Positions 36,241 through 46,818 of a stretch of DNA of 64,000 bases are shown here, one piece after another; the stretch's first letter is position 1, and each line of letters opens with the position of its first letter. The translations under genes and the position numbers were made by a program. This DNA is from Emergomyces orientalis (Eukaryota; Ascomycota; Eurotiomycetes; Onygenales; Ajellomycetaceae), in the NCBI GenBank assembly GCA_002110485.1, contig MOWL01000001.1:2046001-2110000 (forward strand), written 5' to 3'. The notes beneath the pieces were generated by a model, which was not told where the DNA came from, made no database searches, and saw only the letters and a program-made list of their open reading frames with translations.

Positions 36241-37038
36241 ATGCACATGATGTCATCATCATCTATCTTCCCAACATACCTCCTCCCCTCTATCCCCTTC
36301 CGCAGACGCCTTTGGAAATCAAATAAAACCACCATATCCACTCCTCCAAAAGACTCCTCTTCAATATCATCATCAAATTCGCCTTCTCAAGGCAATGACG
36401 ATGATAACCATGAGGGTGCCGCCGTTATTAATACCCCGGGCTTCCTACAGGGCCATAAATCTTACCTCCGCTGCGCCCGCTGCTCAGCGGATTTATGTCT
36501 AACCTCCCAGATAATCAGCAAGGGTTTTACGGGGCGGCATGGACGCGCTTATCTGGTCTCTGCCAATCCATCTACAGATGGGATTTCCATAGTCCCCACC
36601 TCATCGCTGCAACGAGCCTCACTCCCCAACACAGTTACGCAGCAACCGTTGCCAAGACAGCTTGTCACGGGCGCGCATACGGTTAGTGATATCACTTGTC
36701 GTTTCTGCGGGAGTCTTCTGGGCTGGAAGTATGTGGCTGCGGAGGAAGAGTCGCAGAAATATAAGGTTGGGAAATTCATATTGGAAACGAAGAGGATTAG
36801 CGTATGTTCGTCGTGGGAGAATAATGATGTTGGTGGTAGTTGTGGTGGTAATGGTAATGATGAACTCTTTGATTATTATTACTCACAAAAGTGGTCGGGG
36901 GATGGCCATGATGGTGATGTGGAGTTTGATAGCCAGGATGAGGAGGAATGTGAGGATTTATTTTCCGGGATGTGGAGTCCGTGGTTGGCGGCGCGGAGGA
37001 GGAGGGATCGGAATTTCGAGCGGCGTTCGTTTGGTTAG
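36241..37038 (+). CDS. Yippee-like zinc-binding domain protein
   Basis: A single 265-residue exon. The zinc-ribbon of the Yippee/Mis18/cereblon fold is seen as C78-x2-C81 (LRCARCSADLCL) and C153-x2-C156 (ITCRFCGSLLGWKYV), followed by the typical YKVGKFILE segment. An intervening loop of about 50 residues and an N-terminal 65-residue Ser/Thr-rich extension make it longer than animal Yippee (about 120 aa), as is common in filamentous fungi. The C-terminal part is rich in Gly, Asn and Asp and ends with a basic RRRRDRNFERR tail. Yeast Moh1 is the nearest named relative; the family's biochemical role is unsettled, with links to E3-ligase complexes. Three ATGs occur within the first four codons; the first is used here. 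Confidence 0.85.
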   Translation: MHMMSSSSIFPTYLLPSIPFRRRLWKSNKTTISTPPKDSSSISSSNSPSQGNDDDNHEGAAVINTPGFLQGHKSYLRCARCSADLCLTSQIISKGFTGRHGRAYLVSANPSTDGISIVPTSSLQRASLPNTVTQQPLPRQLVTGAHTVSDITCRFCGSLLGWKYVAAEEESQKYKVGKFILETKRISVCSSWENNDVGGSCGGNGNDELFDYYYSQKWSGDGHDGDVEFDSQDEEECEDLFSGMWSPWLAARRRRDRNFERRSFG

Positions 37039-37534
37039 GCCGAGGGGGAAAGGTGAGGGATCGGAGTTATGGTTTCTGTGTGCGTTCATTTCGGCTCTGT
37101 TGCCTGTCTTTATTTAGTACCGGCGTGTCTGTATCTGGTTCTGTTGGGTCCCCGGGGCCCGACGGTATCATCTCTCTCCTTTTTCCTTATCATATGCTGG
37201 AGTCCACGGAACGATACCCATGATCTCATAATTATTTATTTTGTTGATTCATAATATTGCTGTTTCTATTTTGCATTGCAAATTCTCCCTGTCCGTACGC
37301 TCCCCATGTTAACAAAACTTAAAATAACACATCTAATAAATAAAAATACATTTCCGCCCAAAAATGATAATGCCAACTGCCCCACATAAAATATTGACCG
37401 GTCAGAGTTTTCGGGTATCGTTACTACTGGTTATTTCGCGTGTTTAAGATTAAGTTGACGATATGTCGAAGAACACATCAGAAATTTGATTGTACAGTGA
37501 AACCTCCAGCCCCATGAAAAGAAACAAATCTCAT
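37039..37534. other. Convergent 3' flanks
   Basis: The Yippee-like gene (plus) and the NASP-like gene (minus) end towards each other here. AT-rich from 37240 on; no gene. Confidence 0.5.
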
Positions 37535-39007
37535 TTACTTGTCCGAAGCCTCATCATCCAGCCTAACTCTTTTGCCTGGGCTCGGCTCATCGGCAGCTTC
37601 TGGCTCTGGCTCTAATTGGCGTTTCCCAGAGGGCTCTGCTCTATCTGAGGGTTCCGCTGTTGGAGTCCGTTTCTTTTTTCTGACTAGTGCCGAAACGTCG
37701 TTTGCGCCCTTCATGGCCTCCTGCAGAATGGAGGTTTTATCGGTGGCCGAGGTTTGTCCTAGCACTTGGCGTAGGATTCCATTGAGGGCATTGGAATCTG
37801 CGATACCCTCGCTAGAATCATTAATAGATACGGGAGGTCGCCGGAGTTCAATCAGCTGTACGAAGGTGGTCGTGTCAGATTTGTTGGCAATTGGGACTGG
37901 CAAGGATGTAAAATATATATAACTCACACGTTGCTCCATATCAGAAACAATTTCCTTAACGTCATCGATTCTCCGTCTCATTTTGATAAGAGTCTCCTCC
38001 TCCGTCGTACCTTCAAGCTTCTGTCGTTCTTTTGATATCCTTAATTTGCAACTCTGAATCGCGGTCTCCATGTGCTTTGCTGCTGCTTCCCTCTTTTCCT
38101 TGTCAACTTTTGTGACCTTCTCACTGGTAGCATCTTGCCCATCCTCATCTTTTTCAGGCGTGATTGACGAGAACTCCAAAGCCAGGGAGAGCTTATAATG
38201 GCATTCGGCAACGTTAGGGTCCTCCAATGGAAAAAGCTTCGTTTTCAAATCTAAAGCAGCTCTTAAATCGGCGACAGCGTCTTCAAACCTTTCACCCTCC
38301 AGAGATATTTCTGCCTGCAAGTCATATATATCTGCAAGTCGCTCCTTGATGTTGCGGTCCTCGTCTTGCTTATCTGACCCCAAATTTTCCAGCTTCCGTA
38401 GCAGAAGTATGCGCGACAAGTCTAACATTTCGAACGCATTCGCAAATTCGTCGTCCTCCTCCTCTGGCTCGGCTCCCTCACCAGCATCACTGGCGTTCTC
38501 CTCATCAGAATCCGAATCAAAATTTTCGTCCCCTGTAAACTGAAACAATGATGATGATTGCGGCTTCGCCTCCTCAGTTATGCCTTCCGCAGCTTTCTCA
38601 TTAGTTGTAGAACCCTCCGCGATCGCACGACCGATGAGGGACTCATTTGGTGCCCCTATCCCAGATTTTGTTGCAGTATTTCCAGATGTCCCGTTCTTAG
38701 GTGCGTTGGACGCTTGGCCCGCGATTTTTGAACCCAAGACATCACTTTTTCTCACGGCAACATTGTACAATGATTTCCCGTAGGAGTACAGCAGGTCGGC
38801 GTTTTCAACGGACATTTCACCATTCAGCTCTGCTTGGAGCTCTGTCGCCTGGGAATAAAGTTCTGCTGCGGCGTCGTAGTCCTTAATGGCATCTTTAGCA
38901 GAAGCTCGCTCAATAAGATCTGCCAACTGGGCCTGTTTCGATTCGGGAGATGGGTCTGAAATTGCATCCTCTGTTATAGAGGTCCTCTGCGGAGGAGCTT
39001 CTGCCAT
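37535..39007 (-). CDS. NASP / Sim3 / Hif1-type histone chaperone
   Basis: Two exons, 39007-37928 and 37855-37535, about 466 aa. The 72-nt intron (GTGAGT donor, CAG acceptor) has no stop and is a multiple of three, so an uninterrupted frame also exists; removing it restores the continuous helix EQR-LIELRRPPVSIN expected in the family. N-terminal TPR-like helices (YDAAAELYSQATELQAELNG) lead into NADLLYSYGKSLYNVAVRKS, then an acidic stretch rich in Asp and Glu, and the SHNi-TPR region with FEDAVADLRAALDLKTKLFP and DPNVAECHYKLSLALEFS. The C-terminus carries basic clusters (RKKKRT) that may be nuclear signals. NASP-family proteins escort H3-H4 (or CENP-A in fission yeast Sim3) to chromatin. The gene is divergent from DPB2, fitting coordinated S-phase expression. 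Confidence 0.9.
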   Translation of the reverse strand: MAEAPPQRTSITEDAISDPSPESKQAQLADLIERASAKDAIKDYDAAAELYSQATELQAELNGEMSVENADLLYSYGKSLYNVAVRKSDVLGSKIAGQASNAPKNGTSGNTATKSGIGAPNESLIGRAIAEGSTTNEKAAEGITEEAKPQSSSLFQFTGDENFDSDSDEENASDAGEGAEPEEEDDEFANAFEMLDLSRILLLRKLENLGSDKQDEDRNIKERLADIYDLQAEISLEGERFEDAVADLRAALDLKTKLFPLEDPNVAECHYKLSLALEFSSITPEKDEDGQDATSEKVTKVDKEKREAAAKHMETAIQSCKLRISKERQKLEGTTEEETLIKMRRRIDDVKEIVSDMEQRVSYIYFTSLPVPIANKSDTTTFVQLIELRRPPVSINDSSEGIADSNALNGILRQVLGQTSATDKTSILQEAMKGANDVSALVRKKKRTPTAEPSDRAEPSGKRQLEPEPEAADEPSPGKRVRLDDEASDK

Positions 39008-39394
39008 AATCGGTCGATAAGAGGTTGGATACTCAGAGAGCTGTCCTTTGGCTAAACGGTCATGAAGTAAATTGTTAAACGTGTAATGTTATATACTTAT
39101 AGGGTGGATAAGCTATGAACCTCTATGCGGAAGCTAAGGTTGGCGAGTTCATTCAAATATCGATTAATGACTTCCTTTCATCACGTGTCAGAAAACGCGC
39201 TCCGACACGACCAGGGCGCGTCTTCAACCATTTGAATTCCGATTGCGCAACAGCATCCAACAATACAAAAGTGAACACGGAATATCTCAGTTCTTACTCA
39301 GTAAATTTGTTGGGAGGTGATCACTGGGTGCTTAATACAGAATGCGACGATAACGGGAAATTACAAATATATCATCTCCAGTGGACTCAGCGGG
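39008..39394. promoter_or_regulatory. Divergent promoter, NASP-like / DPB2
   Basis: This 387-bp region separates the two start codons. CACGTG lies at 39182-39187. Two sites one base off the MCB core ACGCGT are close together: AACGCGC (about 39194-39200) and GGCGCGT (about 39215-39221). MBF-type factors drive S-phase genes in fungi, so joint control of a histone chaperone and a replicative polymerase subunit is reasonable, but the sites are imperfect. Confidence 0.5.
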
Positions 39395-41662
39395 ATGCCA
39401 GAACAAACTTCTACAACCTCCTCCATTCTCCCTATCCTATTACCTCCACCAACGCTACGCCCTCTTGCGTTCAGAGTGTTTACGAAAAAACATAGCTTGA
39501 CTATTACAGCATCGAGTTTACAGTCACTCGCAACGTTTGTGGGGAGGAACTGTGGCTCAGGATGGCGGGAAGAAGGCCTTGCAGAGCTCGTCCTCGACGA
39601 GATCGCCAAAGCATGGAAGAAACGTGGAGGCGGAGTAATTCTTGATGATACCGGAAGTGGCAATGCCTTGTTAAAATCGATTTTACGGACTATGGAAGCC
39701 AATATGAGCGGTGGAAGAGTTATTATTCGCGACGCCGCGAAGGATGCAAGCGGTTCGACATTGACATCAGGCCACGAAGCCGCGGATGGTGAGCTGGGTA
39801 GAACTAACAATTCGAGCGAAAGGATGCAAGATCCCAACGAGGAAACGTTGGGGATTGGAGAAGATAATGCCCTAAGCGATACTAGAAGGTGGATCAAGAT
39901 TATCAGTGCATTTGAACAAAATCGCCGAGTCTACAATGTAAACAAAAAGAATTTTGATATAATAACTACGCCTCCCTCCTTATTCCCGCCACCCTCACAG
40001 AGAGCCAATATTTTGAGAGATCGATATAATCTCATTTACCAGAGGCTATTACGCAATGAAGCTTTTCAAATTCCGCTCCAAGGGTCTACCTCTTCACCAT
40101 CCGGCATGAAACGATCCTATAAACTGACATCAATTGCTAATCTTCTGGGGAGGACTGGCACATCGCATCTGCTCCTCGGTCTGCTCTCCATGTCTCCAGC
40201 TGGAGAACTCTCCTTAACAGATCCAACCGGAAGCATCACCCTTGATATTAAACACGCCCGGGCCGTGCCACAAGATGGGGCATGGTTCGCACCAGGAATG
40301 ATAGTTCTTGTCGACGGCGTTTACAGAGAGGAGGAAGTTGTTACTGGCTCTACATTGAATGGATCAGGCGGGGTTGGCGGAACAATTGGTGGAAAGTTTA
40401 CTGTAGCGTCTGTTGGTGGACCTCCGTGTGAGCGGCGAGAGGCTTCCACTGGTGCAGGCCATCGTGGCGGGGATGGAGACATGGCCGTCGAAGGTGGATT
40501 TGGCTGGGTTGACTTCCTAGGTGTCGGGAGTGAACGAAGCAGAGGTTATCGCATGCGACAAATTGAAAAAATATGCCTTCACAAGGGTCAACCAGACGAG
40601 CAGGAAAGTATCAGAAAGCAAATAATTGTTATGAGTGAAGTCAACTTAGACGTCCCAAATACAGTGGGTGCACTCACCCATGTCCTTGAAAGCTACGCCT
40701 CACTTCCAGAACAACAACTGCCATTAGTTTTTATTTTGATCGGCAACTTCATCCAACATGCTGTCATGTCTGGCGGAGGGGGCGGAGACAGTATCGAGTG
40801 CAAGGAATATTTTGACATCCTCGCTTCCGTCCTTTCAAACTTTCCACGCCTTTTACAAAACGCGACATTTGTATTTGTTCCGGGAGACAATGACCCTTGG
40901 GCATCTGCCTACTCTGCTGGCTCCTCTACGACAGCCCCACGAGATGCTATCCCTGACCTTTTCACATCCAGAGTGAAACGCGCTTTCACAAATGCCAATA
41001 ATGAGCTTCCTCCCCGTACGAAAACCACTCCAGGTCAAGCGATTTGGTCATCCAATCCCACGCGCCTCAGCCTTTTTGGCCCCGTGCATGAACTCGTCGT
41101 GTTCAGGGATGATATCTCTGAGCGGCTAAGGCGTACCTCGATCGTTTTCAAGCCACAAAAATCTCAGGACGATTCACACCCCTCAAACGACCCTACTGTT
41201 ACCGATAAGGATATGGAAGTAGAAAAATTAAACGACGACGGACCTCACCAGACAGAAGGAGTTGAAGGAGAAGGGGAAGAAATGCAACAACAACACCAGC
41301 AGCAGCAGCAGCAGAAGCAGAGAGAAGAAATCCCCCCGCAAACCCCAAATAAAACAACCCAAACAAACCTCCACGCGTCTCGAAAACTCGTCAAAACAAT
41401 CTTAGACCAAAGCCACCTCTCCCCATTCCCCCAACACATCCGGCCAGTTCTGTGGGATTATGCATCTGTCCTACATCTGTACCCCTTACCAACTGCTATG
41501 ATCCTAGCGGACTCCGGCACGGATCCCTTTGCGGTTACATATGAGGGATGCCATGTTATGAATCCGGGTAGACTGATACCGGAAGGGAGCAGGAGCCTGG
41601 TGAGATGGATTGAGTATGACGTGGCGAAGAGGAAGGGGAGTGTGAGAGAGGAGCGGTTCTAA
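39395..41662 (+). CDS. DPB2: DNA polymerase epsilon subunit B (DPB2)
   Basis: A single 755-residue exon. The N-terminal part reads TLRPLAFRVFTKKHSLTIT then GRNCGSGWREEGLAE, the N-terminal helical domain typical of fungal Dpb2. The middle holds an OB-fold region (TSIANLLGRTGTSHLLLG, SLTDPTGSITLD). From about residue 420 comes the inactive calcineurin-like phosphodiesterase domain with LVFILIGNFIQH, ATFVFVPGDNDPW and SNPTRLSLFGPVHELVVFRDDI. A Gln-rich insertion (about 630-645) lies before the conserved end that includes LYPLPTAMILAD. Dpb2 is the essential non-catalytic subunit linking Pol epsilon to the CMG helicase at replication forks. I start at ATG 39395; upstream in-frame codons have no ATG, and the resulting N-terminus matches the family. 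Confidence 0.94.
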   Translation: MPEQTSTTSSILPILLPPPTLRPLAFRVFTKKHSLTITASSLQSLATFVGRNCGSGWREEGLAELVLDEIAKAWKKRGGGVILDDTGSGNALLKSILRTMEANMSGGRVIIRDAAKDASGSTLTSGHEAADGELGRTNNSSERMQDPNEETLGIGEDNALSDTRRWIKIISAFEQNRRVYNVNKKNFDIITTPPSLFPPPSQRANILRDRYNLIYQRLLRNEAFQIPLQGSTSSPSGMKRSYKLTSIANLLGRTGTSHLLLGLLSMSPAGELSLTDPTGSITLDIKHARAVPQDGAWFAPGMIVLVDGVYREEEVVTGSTLNGSGGVGGTIGGKFTVASVGGPPCERREASTGAGHRGGDGDMAVEGGFGWVDFLGVGSERSRGYRMRQIEKICLHKGQPDEQESIRKQIIVMSEVNLDVPNTVGALTHVLESYASLPEQQLPLVFILIGNFIQHAVMSGGGGGDSIECKEYFDILASVLSNFPRLLQNATFVFVPGDNDPWASAYSAGSSTTAPRDAIPDLFTSRVKRAFTNANNELPPRTKTTPGQAIWSSNPTRLSLFGPVHELVVFRDDISERLRRTSIVFKPQKSQDDSHPSNDPTVTDKDMEVEKLNDDGPHQTEGVEGEGEEMQQQHQQQQQQKQREEIPPQTPNKTTQTNLHASRKLVKTILDQSHLSPFPQHIRPVLWDYASVLHLYPLPTAMILADSGTDPFAVTYEGCHVMNPGRLIPEGSRSLVRWIEYDVAKRKGSVREERF

Positions 41663-42354
41663 AATGGTTTTTGCGTACGGCGTAGTTCTTTCCTAATATT
41701 TTAGTGAGTTTCTGGGAGGTGTGGTTTTCGCGCTGGGACATTGGATGTTTTGTTTGTTTCTTGTATTCAGAGCACTTGGGTCCAACAACGATTTACGAGG
41801 CATTTTGCATATAAATACATAGACGATTTTATGTTTTCGCTTTATTGTGCGTGCATTTACCCAGGAATTGATCTAAGATTCATATTAGGTTTAGAGGAGT
41901 AAAGTTATCATCAGTATTGATATATTTCACACGAGATGTCTTCATCTTCTTTCTGTTCACCCCCGCTTTTCTTGTCATGAAAAGATCTGAGATATTTTTG
42001 TTCGTCAAATTATCAATCGCCCAGTGGTTATACATATATGCTGCAAAATATCATATGAGAGCATGACAATTTAAGAAAACACTCTCATTCTATGATCATC
42101 ATCCATTATAACCATCCAACTTAGGAAGAGAGAACAGTTTGACCAAAATTATATGTTAAGATTGGTGCACAAGTAGTTTCAAGCTCGCTGGGGCGAGAAA
42201 AATTCGAAAAGCTGCAAATCCTTTAAAAATATATATAAATAGAAAAATATCATTTGAGAAAATATGGGAGGCATGTTTCCAGCGATTGCTGGTATAGCTC
42301 CTTAATTTTATCCCATCGCAAACCCTGAATAATCCATGCAAAATTTTCAATCAT
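41663..42354. other. Convergent 3' flanks
   Basis: DPB2 (plus) and MED14 (minus) end towards each other across 692 bp of AT-rich DNA. No gene is seen. Confidence 0.5.
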
Positions 42355-45300
42355 TTAGTCAATCATGATAAAATCCACATCCCCGGCATCCCCGTTGCCA
42401 TTGCCATTACCACTACCATTGGCCATATTCCTCACGGCATTATTATTTTTATTATTCTGCGCACTCTTCATATTCTGGTTCACAGCCTTCATATCTGACT
42501 GCGTCTGTGTTTGTATCTGTGTTGTCATTGCCATTCCATTATTAGCCGCTGCTGGGCCTTTTGTCCCTCCCAAACCCCCACGCCTTCCTCCCATGCCCAT
42601 ACCTGCTTGACCAGGCTTTAGCTTCGGAGTATTATCCAAAGCCCTTCCACCAGCAAGATTGGGTTGGGGAGCTTTCTGCCCCTCCGGCCCCGGGCCGCCG
42701 CCACCAATACTTCCACCAGCGCCACCACCAGAGCTCCCATTCCCATTTCCCAATTTATTCAAGCCCAAATCACTTCCCGTCTCTGCAGAGATATACTCCG
42801 CCACAGCCACATGCAGCGTGGAGAGGACGTTACCAATCTTCTCACAGTCAGCGATGGCGCCATTATCCAGACCTTGCCACCCGTCTCCCTGGATACTGTA
42901 TATTTGTTCCTTCAACTTTTTTTCCAGGGGCTCTCGACCGGCCCTGTCGGATGCGATAGTCATATCCTTTAATATCCAGACGACACGATCTCTTCGCAGG
43001 CCGGCATGGATGCAGAAGCGGTAGCGGATGGAAGGGTAGCGCAGGTGGAAAAGCTTTGAGTTTCGGGCCGTGATTTGGAGCCCGGAATTTCCAGGTCGGC
43101 CCGTATGTGGATCGGCAGAGATGCGGTCTAGAGCCTTGAGGAGTGGTAGCGTGATGGCAAGTAACGGTAGAACGGCTTCTAAACCAGCTCCGGCTCCAGC
43201 TCCGGGACGCAGTCCGTTAAGTGTAGTAGTTAATGACTCTTTGATGCGGCGGTGGGGGCTTTGTGGGTGGAAGTCAATACTCATACGTAAGCGCATGAGT
43301 GGGGTTTGTTTCGATAGTAGCGTGATGGAATCGATGTCGGATGCTATGGCTTTTTCGTGATAGTTGAAATTGATGCTGGCGAGTGCGTCCTCTTCTGTAG
43401 CATATGCAAACTTTATTCTGGAAAGAGTAACCGATAGAGGTTTAAGGGAATTTCGTTTTAAGGTTTCCAGGGTGGATATTATACGTTCCAGTTGTTGGAG
43501 GCGGGCAAGGAGTTGTATAATCATAGGTTGGCCGACTGGGGTGAGAAAGCGCATCGCAAAACCACGACCATTGGACTGGAAGGTTATGGTGGGGTCAACA
43601 TGCACCGCTAGAAGACCTAGGTCTTTTGCTTCTCTTGAAAGATGTCCGTGTGCTAGTAATATGGCGAATTGTGACGATGAATCGATTCCCCGGAATGAGA
43701 TACGAACCGTGTCTCTGATTGCGGGATTCTTGTTGGTTGCAAGTGAGGGAGATATCTGTAATGCAAGAGGAAGAGAGCCGCTCCGGAAACGAATAGAGAC
43801 GCTTGGTACCTGGAGATGTGGACCTAGACAGATGTTCCGCATGGGAGGGAAGTGGTGAATTCCATGAAGCTCTGAAAGATAACGAGCATTGGCGTGGATG
43901 GCAAGCATTCCTGAGAGAGCATGGTCCAATTGGCCGAAGCAGCCATAGTTTAACCGCTCTGGCAAACCGCCAAATCTACCAGTGACCATGCGAGCGGATT
44001 GTGGCGAGAACGGGCCTTCATCACTTGATGGTGCACGTAATTCCACAACCCACCAATTATCCCCATCCATACTGCAGGTATACGCAACACCCCAATTGCA
44101 TTCCCAGGATTTGCGGAAGAATAGTACAGATCGAAGGATATTTGGGGGAAAGATACGCCGAAGATCTTCGCTTTTTATATCGCGTGAGTTCACCGTCTCC
44201 CAATCAAAAGCATCCGCAAGTGACTCAACCTCCTCTATAACAGCTGCTGACCGAAGACGGGAGATACGGAAGAGTATATCGTCGATAATGGGTCTTTCGA
44301 AGCTTCGATCAATATCATAGCGGTTCAGTAGCAGAGGGGTAGGGCGGAAGATGATCGCGCCTGAAACCGGTTCAATCATCACTCTAAGGTTTCTGCCTTT
44401 GGTAAGCTGAACATCGAAGAAACAGTCACCTGGTTCGCTCATGGATGTTTGTAGGCTAACAGAAAGAGCTCCGCTGCCGTAGAGACGTCCTTGTGATAAT
44501 CTTGCATATGTCGATTGAAGTATGAAGGATACATGTAGGGCAGTGACACTGCGAAGGATAGCTTCCATCGAAAGAAGCTCCGGGTCCAATTTGATATATT
44601 TGGACTCCATTTCCTTGTTATCTCTCATCCATCTTAAGCCTAGTATTGGTGATTCAGTAGTTAAGCCATCCTGTATTCGATCCCTGCGACGGCCACTTTT
44701 TATACCGATTTCGATCCAGCTCTTTGGTCCAGGCCTATTAATCCAGTACTGAACCACAAGCGTGCGGTGCAGAACTTCCACACGTAGAGTATCAAGCCAG
44801 TAGCCTCGAGCCAGCTCGATCGCCTGGTGGAACAGTATGGTGATTTTGTTGGATAAGACCAGATTATGCAACAGGTTATAGCAGCCTGTAAGGCCGGAGC
44901 GCATGAGCATGGCATTTACTCTATTATCCAGCTCATCCAATAGTCTTCCTGTTGGTTTGGGTGGCGAAGGAGAGAATAAAAATCGAATATCGACGAAAAA
45001 ATATTGTGAGGAATGGCTCTCTTGCGCAATAGAGAGGTCTACTTCAAATTCCGTCGGAACCTTGAAAGTGACCCTGCCATCATGGACCGAATAATTTGTG
45101 AATGCATTGGGTATCTGATCATGTAGCACAAGCCTTGTCCGAATCGCCTTATTGATTTTCCTCAATGTTTTAAGCATCGTTTTCGGTGTCAAAGGTTTTG
45201 GTGAGACGAAAGAACGCTGAAGAGCGAGAAACCCAAATTCAGTAATTGATGTCGCAAAACGAAAAAGAAGGCAACGGGAGACATAATTACCTCTTGCATA

Positions 45301-45974
45301 GCAGCCACTTTCCCAGTTGACAAAACCTCCAAGGCCATCGCAAGGTCAGGGTTGGATGTCTGGGCCCTGATCAAATCTCGTTTCATCTCTCCAATGGACA
45401 ATATAGCGCCATTATAGCAATCATACCGCATCCGAATGAAGGCCTGAATGTCTATTAACCTGCTAACATCGGCTGCTCGTCGACTCCACTGGGAAAGGAC
45501 GAGAATCTTGATGAAATCAGCCCGTTTTGTCTGGGCAAATTCCAGAATGCGCAATTTTCTTTGTGCATTTTCCGCCGCGGATGGGCTGGGTCTGTATTTT
45601 CCGTTAGTCGTAGTTATGGGTGGAGCAGCAGCGTGAGGAGCGGCATTTGATGAGGCTGTTTGGGGATCAGCCAGCTCAGCTATCAGATCCGTCAAGTCAT
45701 TCCAGCATTGCTGCGCGGCCCGATTGATTAGATGACCCAAGGAGAAAAACCCCTGGCTGATGTGCACGAGTTCTGGCGGTAAGGAGTCGTCGAATGAAGA
45801 GTTTGAGAGACGGGTCGTATCTTTCGCATGAGAAGGTCCATTTGAATAGTTTCCGTTATTGTGCGGTGCGAGGGCAGTGGTGGTGGTGGTTGAGAGGGTG
45901 CCATCAGCAAGTTGCTGGTCATTTTCCTGCCCTGATCCAATCGCGCTGGTACCATCCATGATGATTCCCGGCAT
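42355..45974 (-). CDS. MED14: Mediator complex subunit 14 (MED14/RGR1)
   Basis: Two exons, 45974-45291 and 45216-42355, are joined in phase 0 across a 74-nt intron (GTAATT donor, CAG acceptor), giving about 1181 aa. The N-terminal MED14 domain is clear: ELVHISQGFFSLGHLINRA, TKRADFIKILVLSQWSRRA, AFIRMRYDCYNGAILSIGEMK and, after the splice, TPKTMLKTLRKINKAIRTRL and VPTEFEVDLSI. The long middle section is typical of fungal Rgr1. The last 140 residues are low-complexity (Gly, Asn, Gln, Met). MED14 is the scaffold joining head, middle and tail of Mediator for RNA polymerase II transcription. A second in-frame ATG 15 nt downstream (M6) is an alternative start. Divergent from PDI with 844 bp between. 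Confidence 0.95.
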
Positions 45975-46818
45975 CTCTGGCCGGGCGACGACAAATCGGC
46001 GCGCCCCAGCGGCGGCCCGCCGTCCTCAAGACCCGTATGCTTGTATGCGCAAAGAGTAACACAATGACTCGGGATACTAAGGGGCGAACGGAATGGGGGA
46101 TATATGGCGAGGGCACTGGGAGGGTCTGAATGGGCTGGACCAAAGGTAATCGCAGGCTCAGAAGCAAGTCAAAGCTGAAAAGAAGGGCTGAGGCTATCGA
46201 TGAGGGAATGGAATAAACCGCGCGCAAGAGTTGAGGGCCATCTGGCGTTGATGAATAGTTGGGTGATCGGAGTGAAGATTAACAGTGTTTCCAGTCCCCC
46301 CCGGGATGAATGATTCGTGACAGCTCTAGATGGACCCGGGGGCGGTTGAGGCGGCTACCTAGGTAGGGTTAGGTAATGTATTAGGTAATTATATATCACG
46401 CGAAAAACACCCAAATGCAGTTAGAGTAAGATATTACTGAGAGAGGGTTTATATGCCAAGTTTCGCCAAGATATTAGCGCGGCACAGGCCCCCCCAAAAT
46501 AGGCAATCCCGTATTTGGCTGGAAAGAACAAACTGGCCTCATCTCGGCTTCTGTTATATATTGACGAAAGCTCAACGACATCGCGAGCTTCACTCCTGGG
46601 ACTCTATCCCTCACTCGTCCGCTTCAGTCCAACAACACGACTGGTAATTCTGGTGTTGTATACACATCTGCCATTCTTCACTGTCATTGAATTGACATAG
46701 TTGTTGTTGTTGTTGTCAATCAACTATATCAACTGTATACATCTCGAGGACTGGGCCACCTATCTCAACACCCCCTTCATATACCCCCTGGTATTTTTCT
46801 GTTCGCTATTCTGTCACC
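45975..46818. promoter_or_regulatory. Divergent promoter, MED14 / PDI
   Basis: No coding frame. A short TTG repeat (about 46701-46716) lies in the probable PDI leader. I could not find a convincing unfolded-protein-response element. Confidence 0.45.

Noticed and set aside
36662..37117. 151-codon frame overlapping the Yippee-like gene
   Set aside because: Shadow frame of the real gene; Val/Met/Arg repeats come from its GGT- and GAT-rich codons.
39115..39495. 126-codon frame overlapping the DPB2 start
   Set aside because: Lies mostly in the divergent promoter, overlaps DPB2 out of frame and has no protein features. It could act as an upstream ORF only if the transcript starts left of 39115, which I cannot tell.
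42561..43024. Plus-strand open frames opposite the MED14 C-terminus
   Set aside because: Pro-rich antisense of the Gly-rich MED14 tail; no independent evidence.
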